Positions 1 to 8,814 of a stretch of 27,309 bases of DNA are shown one piece after another; within the stretch, counting starts at the first letter, position 1, and each line of letters opens with the position of its first letter. The DNA lies in assembly GCA_035263065.1 (NCBI GenBank), contig DATFRS010000137.1:1-27309 (forward strand). The letters run 5' to 3'. A model generated the notes under the pieces. The model was not told the origin of the DNA, ran no database searches, and was given only the letters and a program-made list of their open reading frames with translations. The position numbers were made by a program, and so were the translations under genes. The DNA comes from Dokdonella_A sp035263065 (GTDB taxonomy: Bacteria > Pseudomonadota > Gammaproteobacteria > Xanthomonadales > Rhodanobacteraceae).

Positions 1-22
1 CCGCAACGGATGTGACCGCCAC

Positions 23-2605
23 GTGATCGAGATCTCCGGTTATCGACTGCTGCGCCAGCTCGGCCGGGGCGGCATGGCGACCGTGTATCTCGCCGTGCAG
101 GAATCGGTCGACCGCGAGGTCGCGCTCAAGGTCATGTCGCCCGCGCTCTTGGCCGATCCGAATTTCGGCGAGCGCTTCCTGCGCGAAGCGAAGATCGCCG
201 CGAAGCTGCATCACCGCCACGTCGTCGGCATCCACGACGTCGGCCGCTCGGGCGACTACCACTACATGGCGATGGAGTACCTCGGCGGCGGGCCGGTGCT
301 GCACAAGGACGGCAATCCGCGCCCGGTGTCGTTCGCGCTGCGCGTCATCCGCGAGATCGCCACCGCGCTCGACTACGCGCACAAGAAAGGCTTCGTCCAT
401 CGCGACGTCAAGCCCGACAACATCCTGCTGCGCGACGACGGCACGTCCGTGCTGACCGACTTCGGCATCGCGCGCGCGCTCGATCCCGCCGCGAAGATGA
501 CGCAGACCGGCGCCGTCGTCGGCACGCCGCATTACATGAGCCCCGAGCAGGCGCGCGGCCGGCCGATCGACGGGCGCTCGGATCTGTACGGCCTCGGCAT
601 CGTGCTCTACGAGATGCTCGTCGGCCGCGTGCCGTACCAGGCCGACGATTCGCTCGCGGTCGGCATCATGCACATCAGCCAGCCGGTGCCGGTGCTGCCG
701 GACGCGATCGCGCGCCTGCAGCCGCTGATCACGCGGATGCTCGCCAAGGATCCCGAGGACCGCTACCAGGACGGCCTGCACCTCGCGTCGGCGATCGCGC
801 GCTGCGAGGCCGGCGAAAACGTCGAGGGCGAGGACGACCGGCCCGCGAAAGATCCCGCACCGCGCGAGGGCGCGCGGCGCGAGACGCCCGTGGTCGGATT
901 CTTCGCGAACACGCCGACGCCGCAGGCCGCGACGCCGACGCCGCCGCTTCGCCACACGCCGACGCCGCCCGCGTCGACGCCGCGCGACGGCGGCGCGCAT
1001 CGCGAGCGCGCCGAGCCGAACATCGGACGCCTCGACGAGATCGTCGCGGCGGTCGGCTCCGATCCGCGCAGCGATCGCGCGCGCGCGCATCAGCGCGAAC
1101 GCAAGGGGAGCCGTTCCTGGGTTGCCGCGACGCTGCTCGTGCTGGTCGCGATCGGCGGCGCCGCGGCGTGGATGTACCAGGATCGCCTGCGCGCGTTCCT
1201 GCCGCGCACCGAATTCAACGACACGCTGACGCGCGCGCAGCGCGCGCTCGACGAGGGGCGCCTGATGGGCACGCCCGACAGCGCGCGCGAGCTGTTCCAG
1301 GCGGCGCGCGCGCAGGATCCCGACAACGACGTCGCGCGCACGGGCCTCGAGCGCGTCGGCAAGAAGCTCCTGCTGCGCGCCGGCGATGAGCTCAAGGCCA
1401 ACGATCCGGCCGCGGCGCGCCAGTCGCTCGACGCGGCGCGCGAGCTGCTCGGCGGCGGCGCCGCGGTCGATGCGTTCGCGCAGGCGCTCGCGAAAGCCGA
1501 GAGCGGCAACACCGAAACGGCCGCGCAGTTCGACCAGGCCAAGGCGGCGCTCGATGCCGGCCGCGTGCTCGGCGACGACGGCTCGGCGGCGCTCTACAAG
1601 AAGCTCCTCGCGGCCGATCCGACCAACGCGGTCGCGCAGGCGGGCCTTTCGAAATCCGCCGACGCGCTCGCGGTGCAGGCGCGCAGTGCGTTCGCGGCGC
1701 GCGATTTCGCGACCGCGTCGGCGCGCGTCGACGCGATCGCCGCGATCCTGCCGGCGTATCCCGCGCTGTCGGAGCTGCGCGGCCAGCTCGCGCAGGCGCG
1801 CGAGGCCGATCGCGCGGCCGTCAACGACGATCTCGATCGTGCCGAAGCGGCCGTTCGCGCCGGGACCCTTTCGGGCGGCGAGGGCAGCGCGCTCGAGCTC
1901 TATCGCGATGTGCTGAAGCGCGATCCGGGGAACGCCCGCGCGAAGACCGGCCTGCGCCGCATCGCGCAGTCGCTGATCGTGCAGGCCGGCGCCGCGATCG
2001 ACGACAACCGCGCCGACGAGGCCGAGAAGCTCCTCGCGAGCGCGGCCCAGCTCGCGCCCGAGCTGCCGGAGCTGCGCGAGGCGCGCATCAACCTGCGCGA
2101 GCTGCACGAGCGCATGGACATCGACGCGCAGCGCCCGACGCTGACGGCCGCCGACCACGAGAATGTCACGAAGCTCGTCGCCGAAGCCGCGCAGGCCGCG
2201 AGCGCCGGCAATCTCATCATCCCGCCCGGCGACAGCGCCTACGACAAGTACCGCGACGCGCTCGCGATCGACGGCAACAACCGCGACGCGCTCGACGGCA
2301 TCGCGAAGCTGCCCGAACGCGCCAAGGAGCTCTTCACGCAGGCGCTCGCCGACGGCACGCCGCAGCGCGCGCGCATGCTGCTCGACACCGTGCGCCAGAT
2401 CGCGCCGTCCGATTCGTCGATCGCGCCGATGGCCGAGAAGCTCGCCAACGTCTTCATCGACACGGCCGAGGCGCGCGTGCGCGAAGGCCGTCGCGACGAC
2501 GCCGTGCGCGCGCTCGACGCGGCGAAGCAGCTCAGCCCCGTCAATCCGCGCCTTGCGCCGCTCGACGCGCGCATCCGCGCGCTGCCGAACGCGCAGCAAG
2601 GCTGA
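23..2605 (+). CDS. Transmembrane Ser/Thr protein kinase (PASTA-less) with four C-terminal TPR-like repeats
   Basis: 860-residue Hanks-type kinase that phosphorylates Ser/Thr on target proteins. Seen: glycine loop GRGGMA (14-19), Lys36, HRD with Asp128, Lys130 and Asn133, DFG at 146-148 and SPE at 173-175, so all catalytic residues are present. A Thr-Pro-rich linker (about 297-320) leads to one membrane helix (about 366-384). The remaining 470 residues, presumably periplasmic, hold four related units of roughly 100 residues. No PASTA domain is present. Start is GTG at 23; there is no clear Shine-Dalgarno. A possible upstream gene may end at a TGA at 13-15, which would place this gene late in an operon. 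Repeat-bearing outer domains of bacterial kinases are usually sensors or binding platforms. The ligand and substrates cannot be read from the sequence. Confidence 0.95.
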   Translation: MIEISGYRLLRQLGRGGMATVYLAVQESVDREVALKVMSPALLADPNFGERFLREAKIAAKLHHRHVVGIHDVGRSGDYHYMAMEYLGGGPVLHKDGNPRPVSFALRVIREIATALDYAHKKGFVHRDVKPDNILLRDDGTSVLTDFGIARALDPAAKMTQTGAVVGTPHYMSPEQARGRPIDGRSDLYGLGIVLYEMLVGRVPYQADDSLAVGIMHISQPVPVLPDAIARLQPLITRMLAKDPEDRYQDGLHLASAIARCEAGENVEGEDDRPAKDPAPREGARRETPVVGFFANTPTPQAATPTPPLRHTPTPPASTPRDGGAHRERAEPNIGRLDEIVAAVGSDPRSDRARAHQRERKGSRSWVAATLLVLVAIGGAAAWMYQDRLRAFLPRTEFNDTLTRAQRALDEGRLMGTPDSARELFQAARAQDPDNDVARTGLERVGKKLLLRAGDELKANDPAAARQSLDAARELLGGGAAVDAFAQALAKAESGNTETAAQFDQAKAALDAGRVLGDDGSAALYKKLLAADPTNAVAQAGLSKSADALAVQARSAFAARDFATASARVDAIAAILPAYPALSELRGQLAQAREADRAAVNDDLDRAEAAVRAGTLSGGEGSALELYRDVLKRDPGNARAKTGLRRIAQSLIVQAGAAIDDNRADEAEKLLASAAQLAPELPELREARINLRELHERMDIDAQRPTLTAADHENVTKLVAEAAQAASAGNLIIPPGDSAYDKYRDALAIDGNNRDALDGIAKLPERAKELFTQALADGTPQRARMLLDTVRQIAPSDSSIAPMAEKLANVFIDTAEARVREGRRDDAVRALDAAKQLSPVNPRLAPLDARIRALPNAQQG
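911..982 (+). repeat. Thr-Pro (ACGCCG) low-complexity linker in the kinase
   Basis: Repeated ACG-CCG codons encode several TPTP/TPP units between the kinase domain and the membrane helix. This is a flexible juxtamembrane linker. Its threonines are candidate autophosphorylation sites, by analogy with other membrane-anchored bacterial kinases. Slippage of the 6-base unit could change its length between strains. Confidence 0.7.
1214..2572 (+). repeat. Four diverged ~100-residue internal repeats in the kinase outer domain
   Basis: Units start near residues 398, 502, 601 and 715. Each begins with an Ala-rich helix and an A-G-x-L turn, then a Leu/Tyr-rich helix, then a D-P-x-N-like turn (DPDN, DPTN, DPGN, DGNN) followed by an A-x-x-G-(L/I) helix and a second TPR-like helix pair. 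Copies have diverged strongly, so this is an old duplication and not a recent tandem array. The fold is probably an alpha-solenoid, inferred from helix periodicity. Confidence 0.75.
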
Positions 2606-2623
2606 TCGACGGCGCGAGCCGCG

Positions 2624-3406
2624 ATGTGCCTCCTCCTGATCGCCGTCGATGTCGTTCCCGGCAGCCCGCTGCTGCTGCTCGGCAATCGCGACGAGTACCG
2701 TGCACGCCTCAGCGCCGCCGCGGCGCCGTGGGAAGACGACGCGCGCGTCGTCGGCGGGCGTGACCTCGTCGCCGGCGGCGGCTGGCTCGCGCTGCGCAAC
2801 GACGGTCGCTATGCCGCGGTCACGAACGTGCGCACGGGGTTGCCCGCGACGGCGCCGCTCTCGCGCGGCTGGCTCGTGCGCGATTTCGTGTTCGGCGACA
2901 TTGCGCCGCAAGCGTTCCTCGATGCCGTGCACGCGGACGTCGAAAGCTACGGCGCATTCAATCTCATCGTCGGCGATCGCAACGGCGCGTTCGCGTACGG
3001 CACGGCCGACACCGCGCCGCGCCGGCTCGACAAAGGCGTGCACGTCATCAGCAACGGCCGCATCGGCGTGCACTGGCCTAAGACCGAGCGGCTCAAGCAT
3101 CGTTTTGAAGACGTCGTAACCGCGGGCGCGCTCGACGACGCGCGCCTGCTCGATCTGCTCGTCGACGAGCGCCAGCCGTCCGACGCGAACCTGCCGGACA
3201 CCGGCGTCGGGATCGAGCTCGAGCGCCTGCTCGCGCCGGTGTTCGTGCGCGGCAGCGCGCACTACGGCACGCGCGCGAGCACGCTGGCGGGCCTCGACGA
3301 CGACGGTGCCTTCCTGATCGAGCGCACGTTCGGCACCGAGGCGAACATCGAGCGCGAAGCCGGCTGGCGTCTCGACGCGGCGACGCAGCGCTGGCGCACC
3401 GCGTAG
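2624..3406 (+). CDS. NRDE family protein (TANGO2-like, DUF833)
   Basis: 260 residues. Starts MCLLLIAVD, with Cys at position 2, and carries the family signature NRDE at 21-24 followed by GGRDLVAGGGWLA (44-56) and TNVR. These are hallmarks of the NRDE/TANGO2 family, whose eukaryotic members are linked to haem trafficking and metabolism; the bacterial role is unsettled. The Cys2 position is compatible with an N-terminal-nucleophile fold, which is an inference. It begins 18 bp after the kinase stop and has no strong Shine-Dalgarno, so it may be co-transcribed. No signal peptide is visible, so it is expected to be cytoplasmic. Confidence 0.9.
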   Translation: MCLLLIAVDVVPGSPLLLLGNRDEYRARLSAAAAPWEDDARVVGGRDLVAGGGWLALRNDGRYAAVTNVRTGLPATAPLSRGWLVRDFVFGDIAPQAFLDAVHADVESYGAFNLIVGDRNGAFAYGTADTAPRRLDKGVHVISNGRIGVHWPKTERLKHRFEDVVTAGALDDARLLDLLVDERQPSDANLPDTGVGIELERLLAPVFVRGSAHYGTRASTLAGLDDDGAFLIERTFGTEANIEREAGWRLDAATQRWRTA

Positions 3407-3427
3407 CCAGCGAAACCCGGGCGCCTG

Positions 3428-3433
3428 TATGCT
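3428..3433 (+). promoter_or_regulatory. Candidate -10 box (TATGCT) for the CPBP protease gene
   Basis: TATGCT lies 29 bp before the start codon, in the gap after the NRDE gene. No convincing -35 is seen. Weak evidence on its own, but position fits. Confidence 0.3.
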
Positions 3434-3451
3434 GGCGCGAGTCGAACGGGC

Positions 3452-3459
3452 GGGGAGGT
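3452..3459 (+). promoter_or_regulatory. Strong ribosome-binding site GGGGAGGT
   Basis: GGGGAGGT with a 3-base gap (CCG) to the ATG at 3463. It fixes the start of the CPBP protease against other in-frame options. Confidence 0.75.
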
Positions 3460-3462
3460 CCG

Positions 3463-4338
3463 ATGGGCGAGACGCTGGCAGTCAATCGACGGCCCGGCCG
3501 GATGTGGGCGTTCCTGCAGTTTCCGCTGACGCGCATCGTGCTCGCCGCGCTCGCGCTCGCGGTCGTGATCGGCGTGATCCAGGTCGGCGCGAAGGCGCTC
3601 GGCATCCAGCCGCGCACCGCGGGCGGCCTCGTGATCGCCTGCCTGATCATGCTGGCGACGCTCGCGACCTACTACGCCTTCGTGCATGCGATCGAGCGCC
3701 GCCGCGTCGTCGAGCTCGGCACGCAACGGGCCGCGCCGGAATTCGCGTCGGGCTTCCTCGTCGGCATGTTCCTGTTCGCGCTGACGATGCTCGTGCTGTG
3801 GTCGATCGGCGACGTCGACGTCAGCGTCGCCGGCGGCTGGCCGGCGCTCGGCTATCCGCTGCTCGATGCGCTCATCGCCGCGGTCACCGAGGAAACGCTG
3901 ATGCGCGGCGTCCTGTTCCGCATCATCGAGGAAGGGCTCGGCAGCTGGATCGCGCTCGCGCTTTCGGCGGCGGCGTTCGGCGCGCTGCACGCGTTCAATC
4001 CAGGCGCGACGACGACCAGCAGCATCGCGATCGCGCTCGAAGCCGGCGTGCTGCTCGCCGCGGTCTTCATGTTCACGCGGCGGCTCTGGATGGTGATCGG
4101 CGTCCACACGGCGTGGAATTTCACCGAGGGCGGCATCTTCGGCGCGAGCGTCTCCGGCACCGACGCGCACGGCATGTTCGCGAGCCGCTTCAACGGCCCC
4201 GACGTGCTGACCGGCGGCGCATTCGGTCCCGAAGCCTCGATCATCGCCGTGCTGGTATGCCTCTTCGCCGGCGCGACGTTCCTCGCGCTCGCGCACCAGC
4301 GCGGCCACGTCGTGCCGCCGTTCTGGGCGCGGCGCTAG
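3463..4338 (+). CDS. CPBP-family intramembrane metalloprotease (CAAX protease / Abi homologue)
   Basis: 291 residues with about seven hydrophobic segments. Seen: motif 1 EETLMR with Glu143, Glu144 and Arg148; motif 2 FGALH with His176; motif 3 HTAWNF with His215 and Asn219. These match the CPBP (Abi) glutamate-type intramembrane protease family, which cleaves substrates inside the inner membrane; bacterial members act in bacteriocin immunity, peptide maturation or undefined roles. All catalytic positions are present, so it is probably active. Neighbours give no specific substrate: the NRDE gene lies upstream, and the convergent glycosyltransferase ends only 1 bp away. Confidence 0.92.
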   Translation: MGETLAVNRRPGRMWAFLQFPLTRIVLAALALAVVIGVIQVGAKALGIQPRTAGGLVIACLIMLATLATYYAFVHAIERRRVVELGTQRAAPEFASGFLVGMFLFALTMLVLWSIGDVDVSVAGGWPALGYPLLDALIAAVTEETLMRGVLFRIIEEGLGSWIALALSAAAFGALHAFNPGATTTSSIAIALEAGVLLAAVFMFTRRLWMVIGVHTAWNFTEGGIFGASVSGTDAHGMFASRFNGPDVLTGGAFGPEASIIAVLVCLFAGATFLALAHQRGHVVPPFWARR

Positions 4339-4339
4339 G

Positions 4340-7300
4340 TCAGAACGCGAGGATGCGCTGCACGGCATCGCGCGCAGCGTCGAACGAGAAATGGCGGCCG
4401 ACGTTGTCGAGGCCGTTCGCCGACAGGCGGTTCCACAGCGCCTCGTCGCCGTAGACGCGGATGACCGCATCGGCGAACGCGTGCGCGTCGGCGGCGACGA
4501 GCACATCCTCGCCGGCGGCGACGTGCATGCCTTCGACCGCGATCGGCGTCGCCACGACCGGGAGGCCGTAGCTCATCGCCATGTTGACCTTGCCCTTGAC
4601 GCCGGCGCCGTAACGCAGCGGCGCCACCGACACGCGGCAGCCGTCCATGTACGGCGCGATGTCCTCGATGTAGCCGTGCACGACGACGTTCTCGTCGGCG
4701 AGCGCGCGGATCGACGCCGGCACCTTGCTGCCGATGACGTGGAAGCGGCAGTCCGGCAGCGCGGCGCGCACGCGCGGGAACACGTCGCGCACGAACCAGG
4801 TCACCGCGTCGGCATTCGGCGGATGCTGGAAGCCGCCGACGAAGACGAGATCGCGCCGCCCGCTGAACGCATTGCGGCAGCCGTGCACCTCGTGCACGTT
4901 CGACAGCACCTCGACCCGCGCGCCGGGCGCGTCCTTCGCCAGCAGCTCCTGCTCGACCGGGCTCACGACCAGCGTGACGTCGCACTCGCGGATCAGCTTG
5001 AGCTCCTGCGCGCGCGTCGTCGCCGCATGGCGCGCGAGATCGCTGCGCGATTCGAGCTCGGCCGCGCGCTGCTCGCGCAGGTAATGCAGGTCCACCGTGT
5101 CGAAGATCAGCTTCGCACGCGGCGCGTACAGGCGCGCGAGGCCGACGTAGCTCGCCGCGACGTAGTGGCGCGACAGCACGATCGCGTCGAACTCGGCGCC
5201 GCGCTCGCGGAAGAACTTCACGGGATCGGCCGCCCACGGCGCGTACAGCGCCTCGACGCCGAACGTCTGCAGCGCCGGCGTGTAGCGTTCGTCCCAGAGC
5301 CGGTTGTCGGGCAGGAAGCTCGTGCGGCAGCCGAGGTCGCCGAGCACGCGCATCAGGTTGACCATGCGCAGCGAGCCCGAGTCCTGGTCCGGCGTCGGCG
5401 TCGTCGCATCGACGATCAACACGCGCTTCGTCGCGCGGCTCGACGATGCGCGCGCGATCGCCGTGCCGGGCGCCGGCTGCCTGGCGATCGCGAGCTTCCA
5501 CTTGTCGAGGAACTTCTGCTGGTTGATCGGCTGGAAGCGCTTGATGCCGAACGTCGTGTCGGTGCCCGAGGTGATGCCTTCGAAGTGCACGACGGTCGAC
5601 GCGGGCTCGTAGTAGACCTTGCAGCCCGCGTTGCGCACGGCGAAGGCGAGATCGGTGTCTTCGTAGTACGCCGGCGCATAGCGCGCGTCGAAGCCGCCGA
5701 GCCGGCGGAACAATTCGCGGCGCAGCAGGATCGCCGCGCCCGAGCAGTAGTCCGCCTCGCGCCGGAACGCGTAGCGCGGATCGTCGGGATCGTCGAAGCG
5801 CCCGTAGTTCCAGCCCGAGCCGTCGCTGAAGATGATACCGCCGGCTTCCTGCAGCCGGCCGTCAGGATAGATCAGCTTCGCGCCGGCGAGCCCGGCGTCG
5901 GGCGCTTCGTCGAGGCAGCGCACGAGCGCTTCGAGCCAGCCCGGCGTGACCTGCGTGTCGTTGTTGAGGAACACGAGGAGCTCGCCCTGCGCGGCCGCGG
6001 CGCCGGCGTTGCACGAGCCGACGAAGCCGAGGTTCTGCGCGTTGCGGATCGCGTGGATGCCCTCGATGTCCTCGAGCCGCTGGGCGGTCGCGTCGCTCGA
6101 GCCGTCGTCGACGACGATGACCTCGAACGGCGTCGGGCCCGCGTGCGCGGCGATCGAGCGCAGGCACGCGGTCGTGTACGCGACCTTGTTGAACACCGGG
6201 ATCACGATCGACACGCGCGGCGCTTCGCTCGTGCGCACCGTGAACCGTTCGAAATCGTCCTTCGGCGCGGCGTAGGTGACGCGCGCGCGGTGCGGTCCCT
6301 TGCCGCGCAGCTCGGCGAAGATGCGCTTCAGCGTGCCGCCGACGCCGCGCTGCGCGAGGCTGCCGCGCACGCGCGCGAGCGTCGTCTGCACGTGCAGCGT
6401 GCGGAACGCGAGCCGCGTCTTGAAGTCGCCGAGCCGCGCATTCCACCGGCGCAGCGGCTCCGTGATGCGCCATGACGTGCTGCCGACGACCTGCTCGTAG
6501 CGCGGTCGCAGGTCGCGCAGCTCCTCGTCGAGGCCGATCGCCCAGCGCGTGCGCTCGGCGAGCTCGCGGTCGAGCGCGTGGCCCCAGTCGCCGCGGCGAT
6601 CGCTTTCGGCGCGCGCTTCGGCGAGATCCGCACGCAGCGTCCTCTCGCTCGCGCGGACGTGCGCGAGCGCATCCGCGCGCGAGGCTTCGCGCAGCGACGC
6701 CGCGTCCGACCACGCGAGAGGATAGCGCGCGGCAGGACGCGGTCCGAGCTCGAGCACGCGCGAGTACGCGTCGGCCATCACCGACAGCGTCGGCTCGCGC
6801 TGCAAGCCGTACGCGGAGCGCACGCGATCGAGCGCGGTGCGTCCGGTGATCAGCGCGGCGACGCGGCCGACGACCGCCGCGGCATCGGGCGCGACGAGGA
6901 ATCCGTCGACGCCGTCGCGGATGCGCTCGGCAAGCGCGCCGACGCGGGTCGCGATCACGGGTACGCCGAGGCTGCGCAGCTCCGACAGCGTGTAGCTGTA
7001 GGTCTCCGCAACGGTCGGCAGCAGCAGCGCGGCGTCGGGCGCGATGCGCGCGACGAGCTCGGGTAATTCCTCCCGTCGGTACTGCAGCACGATGTGCACG
7101 CCGCGCTCGCCGAAGAGGGCGTGCGCGTCGGATCCCGCGCCGACGAGATAGAGGTCGGCGTGCTCGCGAAGCCGCGGCAACGCGGCGGCAAGCAGCTCGG
7201 CGCCCTTGCCGCGCCGCACGCGGCCCGGAATCAGGAGGCGCGGCTTGCGCTGCGCAGGCGGTGCGGGCGAGGTCGGCGCGTCCTTCGGCCACGGCGCGAG

Positions 7301-8611
7301 CCCGTGCGCGATGATGTGCTGCGGCAGCTCGCCGAGCTCGGGCGCGAGGCGCAGGTGATTGGCCAGCGCCGAGCGGCTCGGCGCGATGTGCGTCGCGCCG
7401 GCGGCACGCAACGCGGCGACGGTCGCGTCGCGCAGCGCGCGCCAGTGCTTCGGATCGCGGTTCGCGAATTCGGCATCGTCGCGCTGCGCTTCGAGATCGC
7501 GCGCCCGCTGCGCGTCGTCGAAGCGCAGCGTCTCGTCGCCGAAGTCGCGGTGCAGCGTCGGCCACAGCGGATAGTGGTCGTGCACGACCGCGAACGTCGG
7601 CAGGCGCGTCGCCAGCACGTCGAGGCTGTGGCCGATCAGCGACGAGACGACGACGGCGTCGACTGCGTGGTCGCGCACGATGCCCGCGAGGATTTCGCGA
7701 TACGCGCCGTCGGCGATCGCGGTGTCGGCGATCGGCACCGGCAGCGGCACGCGCAGGCGCGGCGGGCCTTCGAGTGTGCCGTCGTAAAGCTCCAGCCATT
7801 CGCCGTGACGCCGCCGCGCGAAGCTGCCGCGCGAGATGAGCACCAGGTGGCAGGCCTTGTCGAACGCGTGCGCGAAATCGCGCACCCAGCGCTCGGCGCC
7901 GCCGCCCCAGCCGTGTACGACGTGCAGCAGCACCGGACGCGCATCGAGACCGGGACGATCCGGCCTCGCACCGCCGGCGAGCGCCGCGGCGACGCGTTCG
8001 CGCAGCGCCGCGAGCGGCGAGGGCGGCGGCGGATCGCGCGGATCGCCGTGCTTTCCGGGCGCGGGCGAAGAGGGTGCGCGGACATAGAGATGATCGAGCA
8101 GCACGGTGCGAAGATCGCGCGCGGCGAGTGCGTCGGCATCGGCGGGCGACGCGTGGCCGAGGTCGGCGAGGCGCTCGCCGTGCCACGCGCTCACCGCCGC
8201 ATCGCGGAGCCGCGCGTCGATCAGGCGCCGCTCGCCGAACGCGAAGCAGAGCGCGTCGACGTGCTCGACGCCGGCATCGGCGTCGGCTGCGAGCGGCGTG
8301 CGATCGGGCGAGACGTCGTCGAGCGCCGCGGCGCCGAGCACGTGCTCGCATTCGAGCGCGCGCAGGAGGCGCTCGGCGAAGTGGCTCGGGAGCTCGGCGT
8401 CGGCGCGGACGAGGATCAGCGTCTCGCGCGGAAACGCGCGCGCGGCGAACGGCAGGACCGCGAGCGGATCGTTGCTGGTGGGCGCCTCGATCGGCGCCGC
8501 ATCGAGCATCGCGACGGGTGCGACGGCTCGCAGTGCCGCAAGCGTCTCGGCGGATACCAGCGTCGTGCCGAAGACGCAGAAGCGGAACGGCCGCTCGGTG
8601 ATGCTGCGCAC
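4340..8611 (-). CDS. Multidomain glycosyltransferase: GT4-type, GT2-type and second GT4-like module
   Basis: 1423 residues from a GTG start; an in-frame TGA lies five codons upstream, so it cannot extend further. Residues 1-220 are not assigned. Residues about 225-610 form a GT-B (GT4-like) module with HVVHGWGGGAERW near 229, IPGRVRRGKG and an ETYSYTLSELRSLGVP segment (about 537-552). Residues about 640-730 are charged and helical, likely coiled coil. A GT2 (GT-A) module follows, with SIVIPVFN near 800, VDDGSSD near 834, FLNND near 879 and a later YYEDTDLA. Residues about 1062-1423 form another GT-B module with FVGGFQHPPNADAV and PLRYGAGVKGK. Cytoplasmic assembly of a surface glycan (O-antigen, exopolysaccharide or glycoprotein glycan) is likely. 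It stands alone, without a sugar-nucleotide or flippase gene beside it. Confidence 0.9.
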   Translation of the reverse strand: MRSITERPFRFCVFGTTLVSAETLAALRAVAPVAMLDAAPIEAPTSNDPLAVLPFAARAFPRETLILVRADAELPSHFAERLLRALECEHVLGAAALDDVSPDRTPLAADADAGVEHVDALCFAFGERRLIDARLRDAAVSAWHGERLADLGHASPADADALAARDLRTVLLDHLYVRAPSSPAPGKHGDPRDPPPPSPLAALRERVAAALAGGARPDRPGLDARPVLLHVVHGWGGGAERWVRDFAHAFDKACHLVLISRGSFARRRHGEWLELYDGTLEGPPRLRVPLPVPIADTAIADGAYREILAGIVRDHAVDAVVVSSLIGHSLDVLATRLPTFAVVHDHYPLWPTLHRDFGDETLRFDDAQRARDLEAQRDDAEFANRDPKHWRALRDATVAALRAAGATHIAPSRSALANHLRLAPELGELPQHIIAHGLAPWPKDAPTSPAPPAQRKPRLLIPGRVRRGKGAELLAAALPRLREHADLYLVGAGSDAHALFGERGVHIVLQYRREELPELVARIAPDAALLLPTVAETYSYTLSELRSLGVPVIATRVGALAERIRDGVDGFLVAPDAAAVVGRVAALITGRTALDRVRSAYGLQREPTLSVMADAYSRVLELGPRPAARYPLAWSDAASLREASRADALAHVRASERTLRADLAEARAESDRRGDWGHALDRELAERTRWAIGLDEELRDLRPRYEQVVGSTSWRITEPLRRWNARLGDFKTRLAFRTLHVQTTLARVRGSLAQRGVGGTLKRIFAELRGKGPHRARVTYAAPKDDFERFTVRTSEAPRVSIVIPVFNKVAYTTACLRSIAAHAGPTPFEVIVVDDGSSDATAQRLEDIEGIHAIRNAQNLGFVGSCNAGAAAAQGELLVFLNNDTQVTPGWLEALVRCLDEAPDAGLAGAKLIYPDGRLQEAGGIIFSDGSGWNYGRFDDPDDPRYAFRREADYCSGAAILLRRELFRRLGGFDARYAPAYYEDTDLAFAVRNAGCKVYYEPASTVVHFEGITSGTDTTFGIKRFQPINQQKFLDKWKLAIARQPAPGTAIARASSSRATKRVLIVDATTPTPDQDSGSLRMVNLMRVLGDLGCRTSFLPDNRLWDERYTPALQTFGVEALYAPWAADPVKFFRERGAEFDAIVLSRHYVAASYVGLARLYAPRAKLIFDTVDLHYLREQRAAELESRSDLARHAATTRAQELKLIRECDVTLVVSPVEQELLAKDAPGARVEVLSNVHEVHGCRNAFSGRRDLVFVGGFQHPPNADAVTWFVRDVFPRVRAALPDCRFHVIGSKVPASIRALADENVVVHGYIEDIAPYMDGCRVSVAPLRYGAGVKGKVNMAMSYGLPVVATPIAVEGMHVAAGEDVLVAADAHAFADAVIRVYGDEALWNRLSANGLDNVGRHFSFDAARDAVQRILAF

Positions 8612-8712
8612 GGACGCGGCCCGTCAGCGTCCGGCCGGCGCGGGGACCGGTGCGTGGACGACTGCGGAAACGCGAGGGAACACGTGCATGGCAACCCCAG
8701 ACCCGCGAAAGC

Positions 8713-8732
8713 GCGGATTATCGCTGATCCGC
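8713..8732. promoter_or_regulatory. Inverted repeat GCGGAT-N8-ATCCGC in divergent intergenic region
   Basis: Perfect 6-bp arms with an 8-base spacer, lying between the divergent glycosyltransferase and mrcB starts, about 50 bp upstream of the candidate mrcB -10. It could be an operator or part of the glycosyltransferase leader. In DNA this GC-rich, such arms also arise by chance. Confidence 0.25.
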
Positions 8733-8781
8733 CTCGGCCGCGGGGCCGGCCTCGGTCTCGCCACGCGCGACGCGGCGCGGG

Positions 8782-8787
8782 TAGACT
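8782..8787 (+). promoter_or_regulatory. Candidate -10 box (TAGACT) of mrcB
   Basis: TAGACT sits 27 bp before the TTG start and would give a leader of about 20 bases. Its TAG is also an in-frame stop, so mrcB cannot start upstream of it. No good -35 is seen. Confidence 0.4.
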
Positions 8788-8814
8788 CGCGCCAGCCGCT
8801 CCCGGACCCAGCGC

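Noticed and set aside
10..15. ATGTGA start-stop pair before the kinase start.
   Set aside because: Too close to the window edge to judge; it may simply be the end of an upstream gene (reading PQRM-stop).
4391..6475. Plus-strand frame of about 690 codons inside the glycosyltransferase gene, with similar ones at 7094-9007.
   Set aside because: Antisense to GT motifs that are intact on the minus strand; composition is typical of GC-bias shadow frames.
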